The position numbers and the translations under genes were made by a program. The notes under the pieces were generated by a model, which ran no database searches, was not told where the DNA came from, and was given only the letters and a program-made list of their open reading frames with translations. Source: Orobanche coerulescens (taxonomy: Eukaryota; Streptophyta; Magnoliopsida; Lamiales; Orobanchaceae). From it: a stretch of DNA of 64,000 nt. The DNA is taken from contig CM065803.1 of NCBI GenBank assembly GCA_033398695.1, positions 100,924,001 through 100,988,000 of the forward strand, given 5' to 3'. Shown in pieces: positions 32,627 to 44,580 of the stretch (the first letter of the stretch is position 1; every line of letters begins with the position of its first letter).

Positions 32627-33239
32627 GCCCCGCAGACGTTTTTAAGGCCATTTTTCACCTTCTTCTTCTCCTCTTCCGCACTTGGCGTGTTCTAATATTA
32701 AAGCCATGTTGTTTAACAACATATTCATGGAGTTTTGAGGTTCATATCATCAATCATCCGTCCTATAACATCCTCCGATCTACTGACCAGTCGATTTCCT
32801 AGAAATCTAATTTTGGGGATTTTGGGTATTTTGTTCGATTTCGTCCGTTTAATCCGATTTAACTTAGGATTGTGAAGGATTGATGATTATTTAGATGTAT
32901 TGTATCATTTCCTTGTTATCCCATGGTTGGATCGTATCGATACGTTCTTTTGGTCGAGTACATGAACGACGCCTATAATGTGAACGGTAAAATTTCATAG
33001 AGTGGTTTTCGGGCGATCTACGATTATTCCTCCTCGAATGATCGATGATTTATTGTATTTATGTTATTAGGGTCGAATTCTTGTGAAGAACTCGAGTCGA
33101 AACCCTTCCGTTCGTTGTCTTCTTCGTGGTTCAAACTTCCCGGTCGAACCGTGTTCTTCGGGATCTTGATGCGTTTATTAAGGCAAGTATACATTTATGA
33201 TTATGCGTTCTCGACTTTGAAAGTAAGAGGAATTGATGG

Positions 33240-33577
33240 TATGATATGAACGAACCGTTTTACGGCATTCATAGAAATATTGATGGCATATCATGAACGA
33301 ACCGTTTTACGGCATTCATAGATATATTGATTGGCATGTAATGAGCGAACCATTTTGACGGCATTCCTACATGTATCGGCGTATGAGGTGAGCGAACCGT
33401 TTGTGGCATTCACATACGTAACGGCGTATGAGGTGAACGAACCGTTTCTACGGCATTCACATACGTCTTATGAGATTTTAGTTATTCCGGAATACTAGTC
33501 TTAAATTGATGAATTGACGAATATTGATGAATTGACGGATATTGATGAATTGACGGATATTGATGAATTGACGGATT
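33240..33577 (+). repeat. E5 LTR tandem arrays
   Basis: First, five copies of a roughly 45-60-bp unit with GAACGAACCGTTTTACGGCATTC (33245-33466). Then four copies of the 18-bp unit ATTGATGAATTGACGGAT (33508-33577). Both recur in the 3' LTR (39657-39885 and 39923-39995). They lie between the GCAAGT and CTAACCCC signals, like the minisatellites of the other LTRs. Confidence 0.88.
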
Positions 33578-34046
33578 ACATTTACTTTATTGTCGAGAAG
33601 TATTATGTTTCATATTGTTATACTTGCACTAGCTATTCGGCTAACCCCTTTATGGGAAATACGTTTCATGTATTTCGGAGTTCGGGAGAGCGGACGGCGG
33701 GTACAGTCGGCATGAAGATGATGGGCAAGTGTGATCTTGTGTCTTGTCTCAGGTTATCTCTTTTGGTTTCCTCCATTCGGTGTTGTTGTCTTGGAATGGA
33801 TTTTTAAATACTCGAGTATTGTATTTGATTTCCTTGATGTTCGGCTGTGTTGCCGAGGTATTGATTTGTGCGGTGATGTATATGGTTTCATTGTTTATGG
33901 TTTGAATACCATTTGTATCGTCTTTCTTTCTATTGTATGTAGACCTTATCGGTCAAGTTTATAGTTCCGCGTATGTTTAGCCTTGTGGGTCCCACGGCGG
34001 GGCTCACGTGTTGTAATATACTGAATAACTTGGGGTGTTACGAATA

Positions 34047-34058
34047 TGGTATCGGAGC
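34047..34058 (+). promoter_or_regulatory. E5 primer-binding site (tRNA-iMet)
   Basis: TGGTATCGGAGC, four bases after the LTR; the same one-mismatch form as in E3, M and N. Confidence 0.88.
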
Positions 34059-34282
34059 TTAGGTTTATGGATACCTAGGTGTCGGTCTTTTGGGTCGATT
34101 GAGTCGGCATTTGCCTGATATCACTACTCTGCCATCATCACCGTGCGACCGGTACTTGTAAGTCCTCTCACTCTTCTCGTATTTTTCTTAATCGTTTCGT
34201 TTATAGCTTGGTATTCTTGGGAATTGGTCACTTCGAGAATGTGCGATTCGGATTATACTTACGCACGTGTGTGCCCTTCAGA

Positions 34283-34360
34283 ATGTTGGCTGAAAGTAGG
34301 AAGAATCGTGGCTGTGATCACGGACGTGAACCCTTCCTTGAGATTTTGTTAAATTGCTAA
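34283..34360 (+). pseudogene. E5: remnant of the gag start
   Basis: ATGTTGGCTGAAAGTAGG... encodes 25 residues (MLAESRKNRGCDHGRE...) before TAA at 34358. The DNA GGCTGTGATCACGGACG aligns with the Gly/Arg-rich gag start of E3 (GGTCGCGGTCACGGACG, 14083). The frame runs into L-family sequence at about 34353. The rest of gag and all of pol are gone. Confidence 0.5.
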
Positions 34361-37300
34361 TTGCGATATTGGTGTGTAACGGTATTATGTTGAGACTTTG
34401 TTTAGGAGTCGCATGCTAGTATCACGGGAGATCTTCGTCTTCACAGACCTGTAAGTATGTTGTTCGGATTATTCGATAATTCTTGGTTATCTTGGTGATT
34501 TTGGATTTTCCGTTGAAATGTTGTTTGTGCAAGTGATTGCAAGTTTCGAGGACGAAACTTATTTTAAGGGGGGTAGAGTGTAATACCCCGATTTTTCGGA
34601 TATATTTTTTTTTTTTTTTTTCGTTTATATATTGGATATCGTGGATGGTTAATTATGCTCGAGGACGTTGTGAACGTTTGAAAATGTTATTGAATTGAGT
34701 ATATGTATTGATTTTGCCGTATGCTCGTATTTGGTATTTCATGACTTTGGAAAGGAATTGTTGAAATTGACTAAGTATGGAATTATTAAATGCGTTAATA
34801 AGGTGAGATTACGTCGTAAGATTGGCATGGTTACGTCGTCAAGGCTAAGGTATTACGTGCGTAACGAAGGCATCGGACGAACCGAGTCTGTGAGGCGGGT
34901 GGGATCTGTTTGGCAACTTTCGGCGGAGGATGTTGTGGTGAGTCAACGTCGTGTTACGTGCGTTATACGGGGCGTGTTACGACGTAACACAACCATTATC
35001 TTGTAGCAAGTCAATTGGTATATTAAATGCGTTATATGGTATGGGTTACGTCGTAATGGGTCGCGCGGAATGAGACAGTGAGATGGTTACGTACGTTATG
35101 GATTTTGGATTACGCACGTTAAAGTTCTTACGTACGTTAAGAAAGGACACCTACGTACGTAATGAGAGTGCAATTTATATATTGAAGTGTTGCCTTTCAT
35201 TTCTCTCACGATCCTTTGAGATATTTCTCTCCAAAACTCGTCCCTCTTCACTTTTAAGAGTGTTCTAAACACTTTTAACATGATTGTGAGCTTGGAATCA
35301 TGGAATTAGAGCTTGGTTATGGAACTTTTGTTGATTCTTGAAGTGATTCCTTGTGTTATCCATATTCTATGAGGTTTATGTTGAAGGAAGATAATGATAT
35401 GCTTTGAATATGTTGATTATGATTATGGAATCATAGAGATCTTTATGTTCTTGAGGCCATATGATGACTATGATGATTTAATGATTCTTGGAATGGAGTT
35501 CAAATTATTCTTTCTTCGTGGTTCGTCCATGCAAGGTAATCCTCGTATCCCTTTGATAGTGGCTCATTTTTTTTTCTTTTTGGGCTACTACTTGGGAGGG
35601 AGTACATTGGGAATCGTGTATTTTGATGTTCGTCTTATTTCAATGAAAATGCATAAATTGGGTGTACTTTTATCCATTGCGTGAGTATTTTTGAAATGGA
35701 TTTTGGTATTTTGCCATGAAATTTTATTTTGTAAAACCGATTCCCTAAAGAGTTTTGGCATTTTAACCTTGATCGTTTTGACGTTATTTTGAAAATGATT
35801 TTTTTTAGTTTTTTAAAAATATTACCGTCATCGGTCTTTTTAGCATTTTGGAATGACGTGGAAATTGTGCTTAGCACAGTAAATCCTTGTGAGAAGGGTT
35901 TACGGCGTGTAATATTCCTGGGAGGATGCAGGGTGTTACAATTATGGAATCATGTGATAATGTTATACGAGATTTGTTGGAATTGTAATAAGAGATTTCG
36001 GATGTTGATATGATCATTGAGATCTTCTTCATATGGTGATAAGGGTTTTGTTGCGATTCTTGCGATTGTATGAATGACATGATGAAGAAAATGGTAACAT
36101 GGAGATATATACCTCGGAGATGTTGTTACGAACGTGATTTCGGATATTTCATGTTCTTGAAGAACTCTTGAATTATACGAGGTGATGAAATTTTTTAGAA
36201 GTGTTGATGTTTTGAAAATGAATATGGAATATTCATATCTAGAGCTAAATTATGTGTTGGAAATAATATTCGTATAGGAATACGAATGTGATTATGAGTT
36301 TGATGAGACTATTATTCATCTCGAATTTGGAAGCCCATACGTATGGAGTAAATATTCAAATCGAATGAATGGATTGTTTGATAACCTTTTTAATATGATT
36401 ATCTATTGTTTTGAACCCGATCGGATGATTCGAATTGATGACGGTCATAAGTAAATTTTAACGATGGATTTACGAGAAGGGAACCTTGTCAATTCATATT
36501 TAAGAATTGAGTTTGGAACATTTAGACCCTTATTATTGGTCGAATTGGTTGCGATATGATCATCATATTTCACTCGTATTGTGGGCCAGGATTTGTAAGT
36601 GTCGAGTTGGATTGTTCAGACTGTGATTAGTCGAGATATGGTAAAACGATTGAGTTCGAGGTTTGGTGGTATTGATAATTGGTCGTCATCGAACCGGTTG
36701 ATTATCAATCCTTCGTTTTACAATAAGGTATGATGTTTGATCGTGAATTATGACTGTTGTGTTGCGGTTAAGGTTGAAGGGTTCGTAGATTAACTTGGTC
36801 GAGACTGAGGGAATTCGTAAGACGAAATCAACTGAGTTGGTAACAGTACGTTGTATTGATATCGAGACAAGTTTCATACTCGTACTAATCAATGAGACTA
36901 ATGTTATCGTGTAGGCGTACGATTGTGTGTATCATTTTGGGACTTGGCCTCTTTATGATTGTATTGATGTCAAGGGATTGGTTGACACGACGCCGTCGGC
37001 AAATTATGCCAAATGTTACTGTTGTTTGTAAATGGCCGGTTCAAGGCATTACGATACTTGTTGGTAAAGTTGCTATCGATAGCCGGTTCGCGGTATCAAT
37101 GTATCGATTATTATTATTCGCGATTAATGTAGTTCTGAGACATCGTTGAATCTTTGTCATCGAATTGGATCTGTTGCTATGATGTTGCGTTAACCGATTG
37201 GGGACATTTGATATATCCTTTTGTCATCTCCGTTTCGGTGGTCGGTTTAAGACAAGGACATCTATTCTATCGTATCATTGATTATCGATTGACCGTTCTA

Positions 37301-38330
37301 GGGTAATCGAGGTATTGAATTGGGATTATCGAAGATAATTCCCATCCGTTGTCGAAGATACTCTCATCCGTTGTATCATTGTTATCGATTGGCCATTCTA
37401 CGGTAATCGAAGTATTGAATTGGGATTATCAACGATAGTTCCCATACGTTAAATTATTATTGTCGTGTTGACCGATTCAAGGCAGCACACTATTTTCTTG
37501 TGAACTCGGTAATTTTGTGATCTTTGAAGGTTGAGGATTTTCCCGAACTATTGTGTTGTGATCGTTGCTCGTGTTAATCGGTCCTTAGGGAAATTCTGAT
37601 CCCAGGATGGTTGTTTTGAATATCGTTGGTCGTGTCGATCTTTCATTATTCGTGTGTCATCGTTCACTTGGTGAGTCGTATGATCCGTATTGGATGTTTT
37701 ATCCCTTGAGTTTCGTTGTCATGTTGTATCGTGGCATATCCGGAATCATGTCTGCGTGCCGATTGGTTATGTGTAGGATTTTTAGCCGGGCACCCGATGG
37801 TCATGCGTGGATATTTCCGCATTGGACCGTGCACACGAGACGTAGTTCTTGAGGCTAATTAGGTACATTGTCACACGTATATTCTGGATTCCGTATACGG
37901 GGTGGACATGTGCACGGACACATTTCCGGATCGGGCGTACTGTGATGTCCCTCTTGAGCTTTATTGATTGATCGTTCGTAGTCCATGTTGTATTGGATAT
38001 GTCCGACGATTTGCGACTGGTTGTTCATACGCCGAGGGGTATGTCCGACAGTCAGGTTGGTCTCTTTGAGATCTATTTTGTGATGATTTGCAGCTTTGGG
38101 CTGTTCGGCTTTCAGGCCATTGTGATGTATCGGTATTTCCGTTGGAGCCTTCGGGCATTGTGAATTCGTATCTTTTTCGGCATTGGTTTGGTTTACCTTC
38201 GGGTAATGTATTGTTGTGTTCTATATTGATTATTCGCCGTTTGGGCGTAAGTTTCGGCTCTTGTGTATCTCGTTGAGTTTTTCCTGGCGAAATATTTCTT
38301 CTCCCTGCCTGTTTTAAGTTTCGGGACGAA
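34353..38330 (+). mobile_element. L2: rearranged M-like large-LTR element inside E5
   Basis: 34353-34578 matches the M internal region (GCGATATTGGTGT, GCTAGTATCACGGGAGATC, CCTGTAAGTATGTTG, hairpin 34541-34560, PPT). An LTR starts at 34579 (TGTAATACCCCG) with a palindrome array and TATA (35173-35181), and reaches an LTR-end-like GGGTGTTACA at 35940 after only 1.36 kb. Then 35941-38200 resumes with LTR middle sequence collinear with M 7240 to 5290. ATTATGGAATCAT occurs at 35429 and 35942, on both sides, suggesting recombination between two copies. No gag or pol. Confidence 0.7.
34809..35165. repeat. L2 palindrome array
   Basis: TTACGTCGTAA, TTACGTGCGTAA, TTACGTACGTTA and TTACGCACGTTA words. 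The first three are 22 bp apart (centres 34814, 34836, 34858). It lies before TATA at 35173. Confidence 0.75.
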
Positions 38331-38352
38331 ACTTCTTTTAAGGAGGGTAGAA
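38316..38352 (+). promoter_or_regulatory. E5 pre-PPT hairpin and PPT
   Basis: AAGTTTCG-GGA-CGAAACTT (38316-38334) then TTTTAAGGAGGGTAGAA up to the 3' LTR. Confidence 0.83.
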
Positions 38353-40467
38353 TGTAATACCCGTAATTTTTGTTCCCCGGAAATTTTCTATTTTTTGGCG
38401 GAAGTCTATTTTGACGACTTTATTGGGACCGTTTCGTCATCCCGAGAATGATTACTTCTACACTTTTTGTCATCCGAGTTCGTTTCGGTATCGTTCTGTT
38501 GAATTCCGTGTTCTTTAGCGACTTTTCCACGTATGAGTTCGACTTTGTTAAATCACCGTAAATTCTTGGCAACTCCAAAAATTCTGAATCTTTGCAATAT
38601 TATAGAGCATTGAGTTAGCTTTCCAATGGTTCAAACGGTGAGTCAATCGGAGTCCGGACGAGAGAGTTATGGTCGTTTTAACTCACCCGCTCGTTATTGG
38701 CCGATCACTGCCGACCGAACTCGGCCGTGTCGTCCGACACGGCCCGTGCCGTACTCGTCCGGAAATGCCGGAGTTTCTGTCGACCAGACTCGGCCGTGTC
38801 GTCCGACACGGCCCGTGCCGTACTCTTCCGGATAAGCCTGGAGCATCGCCGACACGCCGGCCGTGTCCCGGGACACGGTCGAGTCATGCCCGATCGGCTG
38901 TCGGGCGGGTCTGTCGGAAGGCCCTCGGCGCCGCGACCGTGTCAAGCAGGACACGGTCGAGTCCTGTCGGCCAATCTGTGCAACACGACCGTGCCGGCCG
39001 GCACGGGCCGTGTCCGGACGATCAACCCCTATAAAAGGCCCCTGAGACGTTTTTACGGCCATTTTTCACCTTCTTCTTCTCCTCTTCCGACTTGGCGTGT
39101 TCTAATATTAAAGCCATGTTGTTTAACAACATATTCATGGCGTTTTGAGGTTCATATCATCAATCATCCGTCCTATAACATCCTCCGATCTACTGAATCG
39201 AATTGATTTCCTAGAAATCTAATTTTGGGGATTTTGGGTATTTTGTTCGATTTAAATCCGTTTAATCCGATTTAACTTAGGATTGTGAAGGATTGATGAT
39301 TATTTAGATGTATTGTATCATTTCCCTTGTTATCCCATGGTTGGATCGTATCGATTCGTTCTTTTGGTCGAGTTCTTGACCGACGCCTTGAAGGTGTCCG
39401 GTAAAATGTCATAGAGGGGTTTTCGGGCGTTCTACGATTATTCCTCCTCGTATGATCGATGATTTATTGAATTTATGTTATTAGGGTCGAATTCTTGTGA
39501 AGAACTCGAGTCGAAACCCTTCCGTTCGTTGTCTTCTTCGTGGTTCAAACTTCCCGGTCGAACCGTGTTCTTGAGGATCTTGATGCGTTTATTAAGGCAA
39601 GTATACATTTATGATTGTACGTTCTCGACTTTGAAAGTAAGAGGAATTGATGGTATGATATGAACGAACCGTTTTTACGGCATTCATAGAAATATTGATG
39701 GCATATCATGAACGAACCGTTTTTACGGCATTCATAGATATATTGATTGGCATGTAATGAACGAACCGTTTTGACGGCATTCCTACATGTATCGGCGTAT
39801 GAGGTGAACGAACCGTTTTGACGGCATTCACATACGTAACGGCGTATGAGGTGAACGAACCGTTTCTACGGCATTCACATACGTCTTATGAGATTTTAGT
39901 TATTCCGGAATACTAGTCTTAAATTGATGAATTGACGGATATTGATGAATTGACGGATATTGATGAATTGACGGATATTGATGAATTGACGGATTACATT
40001 TACTTTATTGTCGAGAAGTATTATGTTTCATATTGTTATACTTGCACTAGCTATTCGACGGCTAACCCCTTTATGGGGGAAATACGTTTCATGTATTTCA
40101 GGTTCCAGGAGAGCGGACAAAGCGGGTACAGTCGGCATGAAGATGATGGGCAAGTGTGATCGTGTCTTGTCTCCGGTTATCTCTTTTGGTTTCCTCCATT
40201 CGGTGTTGTTGTCTTGGAATGGATTTTTAAATACTCGAGTATTGTATTTGATTTCCTTGATGTTCTACTGTGTTGAGGTATTGATTTGTGCAGTGATGTA
40301 TATGGTTTCATTGTTTATGGTTTCGAATACCATTTGTATCGTCTTTCTTTCTATTGTATGTAGACCTTATCGGTCAAGTTTATAGTTCCGCGTATGTTTA
40401 TCCTTGTGGGTCCCACGGCGGGGCTCACGGCGCTGTAATATACCCTGAATAACTTGGGGGTGTTACA
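38353..40467 (+). mobile_element. E5: 3' LTR
   Basis: 2115 bp, highly similar to the 5' LTR with scattered substitutions and small indels. It ends CTTGGGGGTGTTACA. It keeps an intact acceptor-like CTAAC (40062-40066) ... TTTCAG|G (AG 40100-40101) and the terminal ACGGCGCTGTAATATACC. Confidence 0.92.
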
Positions 40468-40472
40468 TATTA

Positions 40473-41384
40473 TTGGGCATGAATGGACTTCTGCAAAGAT
40501 AGGAGACTTTGCAGTAGAAAACTCCATAAAAAAGGGGGAGACACTCTACTGCAAAAATCATCCTAAAAATAATATAAGTGATACATGAGAGAAGTCGATA
40601 CGCATGAGAACATATTGAAGCTGGAGCAACCGAACACGATTTCACACCAGTATTGGGTTCTATTTATTTCATGTTCTTAATTGTTGTTAAATTATATAGC
40701 ATGTAGGGCTAGTTTTTAACATTATGGAGTTATGAATAATACCAAGATCATGAACACTTGATTTTAATTTGGTTTTATGTAATATTTACCTTATTCAATA
40801 TTCTTAGTTCTTTCCATTATTTGAAAATGGTTAATTTATTATTACTAATCTTATTTCAATTATTTGGAAATGATGTTCAATTATCGAACTGAATGAATAG
40901 AACCACATTTATATCTGGGATAGGATATACTCTTTTAAATTGTGTAACCCTTACAGAAGTTTCATAACTGTCGTAACTGCAAATTGATATAATTTATATA
41001 GGAATATAGTGAATCGATTTATTTTTAATATTTTCTATCGAGGTCGGAAAATAAGAGAGAAACATATTCGAGTTCTTCTTTTCAATCGATTAGGTAATTA
41101 TTATATAAATATAAATTATAAGTGAAATTAATTGAGGTATAAATCATAACTCCAAAACCTTCTCTATATTAAATTTTATCACTTCTGTTTCTATTTGCTT
41201 AATTTGATTGTTTTAGTTAGTTCATAATAAACTCCAAAATAGATCATTCAAATAAAATCAGAAATACTATTAAGATTAAAAATAAAATTAGAAGTACGTC
41301 AATCCTCGTGGGAATGGTACTTTTACTCACGCTTTATTTCTTGGATACAACAATGTGCACTTGCGTTCACCAAAATACATAACA
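40473..41384 (+). mobile_element. A: Athila-like 3' LTR, right part
   Basis: AT-rich continuation after E5. Its end resembles Athila LTR ends: CAATCCTCGTGGGAATGGTACTTT...TGCACTTGCGTTCACC...TAACA (41300-41384). Directly after it, minus-strand RT sequence of G- resumes. No coding sequence. Confidence 0.55.
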
Positions 41385-41418
41385 ATAGTCGATGCATAAC
41401 CATAACGAGCCATCCTTT
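41385..41418 (-). pseudogene. G-: reverse transcriptase fragment
   Basis: On the minus strand this encodes the LCIDY-type RT block (about 10 residues). It joins in frame, across the C2 footprint and one CCTTT copy, to the RT piece at 60191-60480. This proves that C2 inserted into G-. To the left the Athila LTR A cuts the gene. Confidence 0.8.
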
Positions 41419-42488
41419 TGTTGGAGCAATAATGGTCGGTATCGCCGTTTGGAGATAGAGTTGTGAAACTCTTTCGCGTTGCGGAAGCGATTTAAATAAA
41501 GTGCAGAAAATAAATCGACACAAGGATTTATAGAGGTTCGGCCAAACGTGCCTACGTCCTCTCTTGATATCTTTTTCTATAGGCTAAAGATAAACCTCTG
41601 CACCTCTCTTCTATCGGTCGAGGGATAACCGTTACAAGCTGGTCTTCTATCGGTCCGAGTAATCCATTCTCTTACTTGTCTTTATGTCGGTCTAAGTAAA
41701 ACCATTTTCCTTTTCTATTGGACAAGGAATCAACCACTCTAGCTTTCTATCGGTACTAGATAAACCACACTTAGATATCGATTGCGATTCTAACAATGCC
41801 GGATCCTTGTTCCTAATAACACCGAATCCAATTGTATCTTTTCTTTTACCTCTCGTGTATGTGTTGAATGTATAAACACTCAAACTATCAATATAAGCAC
41901 AATTAAAACAACAAGAATGTCTATAACAATATATGATCACTTAGTCGTTTGGTTTGCATTGTTGTGTGATGAATACCATTAGAAGTGGTATTTATAGGCA
42001 TTTCTCTTCCAACTAGCCGTTAACTTTCTGAGCCTTCTTTACTTACGTTATCAACCTTTCATTACGTACGTTAGCGTCATTACATACGTTAACATCAATA
42101 CATTACGTACATTATACTTCATGCAAATCAGTCCAGTAGCCTTCGTTTTATGTGTTACGTACGTTAGCAAATTATCCATTATGTAGTTAACATTTGTCAA
42201 CATATCCGTTGCTTGCTAACCTATGCCATGACGTCATCTCCAACGTTCTTCTTGTTTGAATACTGAAACACTTCGTTACGTACGTTGTCTTCCATGGTTT
42301 ACGTACGTTAACTTAGTATCATTACGTACGTTAAGATCACACTGTTACGTACGTTATGCTTGTTCTGACCATCTTTTTGCGACTTCGATTTCTTCGTTGT
42401 TTTGCTTCGCCTCTTTGTTGTTTTGTTTTGTTTAGCAACTTAATCATCAAAACAGTATTAATGAACATGTGGAATAAATATTCCAACA
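41419..42488 (-). mobile_element. C2: 3' LTR
   Basis: Read on the minus strand: palindromes TTACGTACGTTA and TTACTTACGTTA (42039-42360), TATA (TATAAATA, 41989-41996), then a degenerate repeat of TTCTATCGGTC units (41565-41770), ending at 41419. Palindrome centres at 42044/42067 and 42085/42108 are 23 bp apart. Confidence 0.9.
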
Positions 42489-42502
42489 ATCTCCCCTTTT
42501 TT
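42489..42502 (-). promoter_or_regulatory. C2 polypurine tract
   Basis: Minus-strand AAAAAGGGGAGAT immediately before the 3' LTR, the classical plant copia PPT. Confidence 0.82.
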
Positions 42503-42985
42503 ATGATTACAAAATAACCCTTGAATTGGATAAAATCTGCAAAAACAAATATATGTATATTATACGAATCAAAGTTTTAGGCTTTGATCGTTTCGTTAGT
42601 TTCTCCAATTTTTCTTTTCTTGTCATTTTCGACTTATCGGTGTCATTTTTTCAACTACTTCGTTTCCCCCCCCCCCTTTTTGTCTACTTTTCTTTTCTCC
42701 TTTTCGACTTCTTCGATTTTAATATTTTTCGACTTCTTCGTCTTTTCTTTTCTCCCTCTTTTGGCATTCTATTTTTCTCGTCATTCTTCCATGACACTTT
42801 TCATTTATCAATTCAACTCCTTTCTCCCCCTTTTTGTATTCAATAAAAAGTGTAATAAAAACGAATAATAAATACCAATTGATGTATATAAAAAATATGC
42901 ATTAAAAGGGGTATAACTCCCCCTGACAAAAATATTCGTTTTTAAAAATATACTCCCCCTGAGTAAAATATAAATTGTTTAAAAA
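42503..42985. other. C2: spacer between gag and PPT
   Basis: Pyrimidine-rich on the plus strand with a C9 run near 42667. No coding motifs; the 94- and 106-aa ORFs are low-complexity artefacts. Pol is missing from here. Confidence 0.7.
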
Positions 42986-44523
42986 TTAATTTTTGGGGAT
43001 CCAACCTATAATTGGTTTTTGTTTTGAGACGTAGACGATATTTGGGATAAAAGTTCCTTTTGGAATCCAAAATTTCTTAACTCTAATCATCCGTCGTGGG
43101 CTTTTGCAATTTGAAATGTGGCGCCCAATTTTCAAACATTTTTCGCATCGGGGTATTTTTAAATTTAAGGACTCGGTTTTAAAATTTTGATTGAATCCCA
43201 ACCCCTGTTTGTTCAAAGTAAATTTTTTAACTGAGAGCATTTGTTCAAATTTCTCGTTTCCACACGAGAATTTCTTCGTTAAATTTTTGAGCTCGGTTTG
43301 AATTTTCAAAAGATCATTCTTCAAAATATTTTCATTCTCAACACATTTGGAATGATCTTTTTCGATAAATTTTCCCTTTTCAAGAATTTTGGAAATTTCA
43401 ATTTCCAATGATTTATTTTTAGACTGTAGGGATTTAATTTCTGATAAAGCATTTTGATAGTCCGTATGCAATAATTCAAATACTTCAAAAAGTTCGTCGT
43501 AAGAATTACTTACTTGGCTTTCGATGTCGCTATCGTAGAATGAACTCCGGGCCATGAGAACGAGGTTATTTTGATTCATGAAATCTTCGTCCTCGTCTTC
43601 GTCACTCCACGTTGCTATTAAAACCTCCTTCTTGGGATTTGCAAGGCAATTTTTCACAAAATGGCCTGGTTTTCCACATAATCGACAAGTATTTTCGAAT
43701 TTCTTAGATTCGCCCGCTTGGATGTCCTTCCTTCTCCGGTTTAATAAGTGTTGGAACTTATTAATATTTTTGGCATAATATGCCGATTCTTCGTCGCTTT
43801 CATCGATCGGAATTTCTTCTCTCTTTGACATCTTAGCCTTCATGGCTATTGATCGTTCCTTCGGCTTTTGCTTGATACTTCGTGATTTTAAAACTATCTC
43901 ATAATTAATTAGCGAACCAACGAGGGCGCTAAAATCAAGCGTATTGAGATCTTTAGATTCCATGATCGCAGTCACGGTGCCGTCCCATTCGCTAGGTAGT
44001 GATCGTAAAATTTTCTTGCTTTTTCACTACTAGATAATGGTTTTCCGAATGAAGCTAGCCCATTGGTGATGACCGAAAATCGGTCGAGCATGTTGGTGAT
44101 GGACGCGTCACCCTTCATCATGAATAATTCATAGTCATGGAGAAGCATATTGATCTTCGTCTCCTTGACTTGATTTGAGCCTTCGTGTGTGATTTATAAC
44201 ATTTTCCAAATTTCTTTGCCACTATAATAAGACGATATCCGGTTGTGTTCTTCTGGTTTTAATGCACAATATAATAATTGCGTGGCTTTGCAATTATAAT
44301 GGTCGTTTTTCCGATCTTCGTCATCATACTCTTCAAAGGTTTTGAGAGTTCCGTTTGAGTTCGTCGGAATTTTGGGACCAAGGCATATAACTTTCCATAA
44401 TTCGATGTCACACGCTCGGATGAATATTGACATCTTTTTATTCCACGTCATAAAGTTAAAGCCATCAGAGAATGGTGGTCGATTTAGAGCAAGGCCTTCG
44501 ACTGGAGCAAATTGGAATGCCAT
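42986..44523 (-). pseudogene. gag: C2 gag, broken
   Basis: Starts at the ATG at 44523 (MAFQFAPVEGLALNRPPFSDG), the usual plant copia gag opening with a WNKKMSIFIRA / DIELWKVI block. It is interrupted by TAA at 44191-44193 and by a frameshift near 44015. It then stays open from about 43990 to the stop at 42986. Zinc knuckles are CRLCGKPGHFVKNC (canonical CX2CX4HX4C) and a second, unusual CEKCLKIGRHISNC (CX2CX5HX3C). Between them is a long coiled-coil stretch. The frame ends at IIGWIPKN, where pol would start, so pol has been removed. Packages element RNA when intact. Confidence 0.9.
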
Positions 44524-44566
44524 TTGGATCGACTCCTCGGATGTTAAGCCGTTTATATGATGTACC

Positions 44567-44578
44567 GCTCTGATACCA
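44567..44578 (-). promoter_or_regulatory. C2 primer-binding site (tRNA-iMet)
   Basis: Minus-strand TGGTATCAGAGC, the canonical plant tRNA-iMet complement without mismatch, two bases inside the 5' LTR. Confidence 0.92.
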
Positions 44579-44580
44579 AT

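Larger units (their letters stand above)
31940..34042 (+). mobile_element. E5: 5' LTR (2.1 kb)
   Basis: Starts TGTAATACCCGTAATTTT, ends ACTTGGGGTGTTACG (last base mutated from A). Order: GC-rich palindromes (32307-32592), TATAAAAG (32619-32626), AAG|GCAAGT (33183), tandem arrays (33240-33470, 33508-33577), CTAACCCC...GGG (33650), terminal motif. The acceptor-like TTTCAGG of the 3' LTR (40100-40101) reads TTTCGGA here (about 33674). Confidence 0.92.
31940..40467 (+). mobile_element. E5: gypsy-type element with GC-palindrome LTRs
   Basis: 5' LTR 31940-34042, PBS, 4.3-kb body without pol, PPT, 3' LTR 38353-40467. A perfect duplication TATTA flanks it (31935-31939, 40468-40472). The body keeps only a 25-codon gag-like start (34283). 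The rest is L-family sequence (34353-38330), so the body is recombinant or invaded. Non-autonomous. Confidence 0.92.

Noticed and set aside
32253..32802. 130-aa and 173-aa overlapping ORFs (and copies at 38669-39206)
   Set aside because: They overlap in several frames and both strands over GC-rich palindromes of the E5 U3; no start context or protein motif, and they cross the TATA box.
42526..42868. Two overlapping ORFs of 106 and 94 aa in the C2 spacer
   Set aside because: Low-complexity pyrimidine tract on the strand opposite to the element; no motif.
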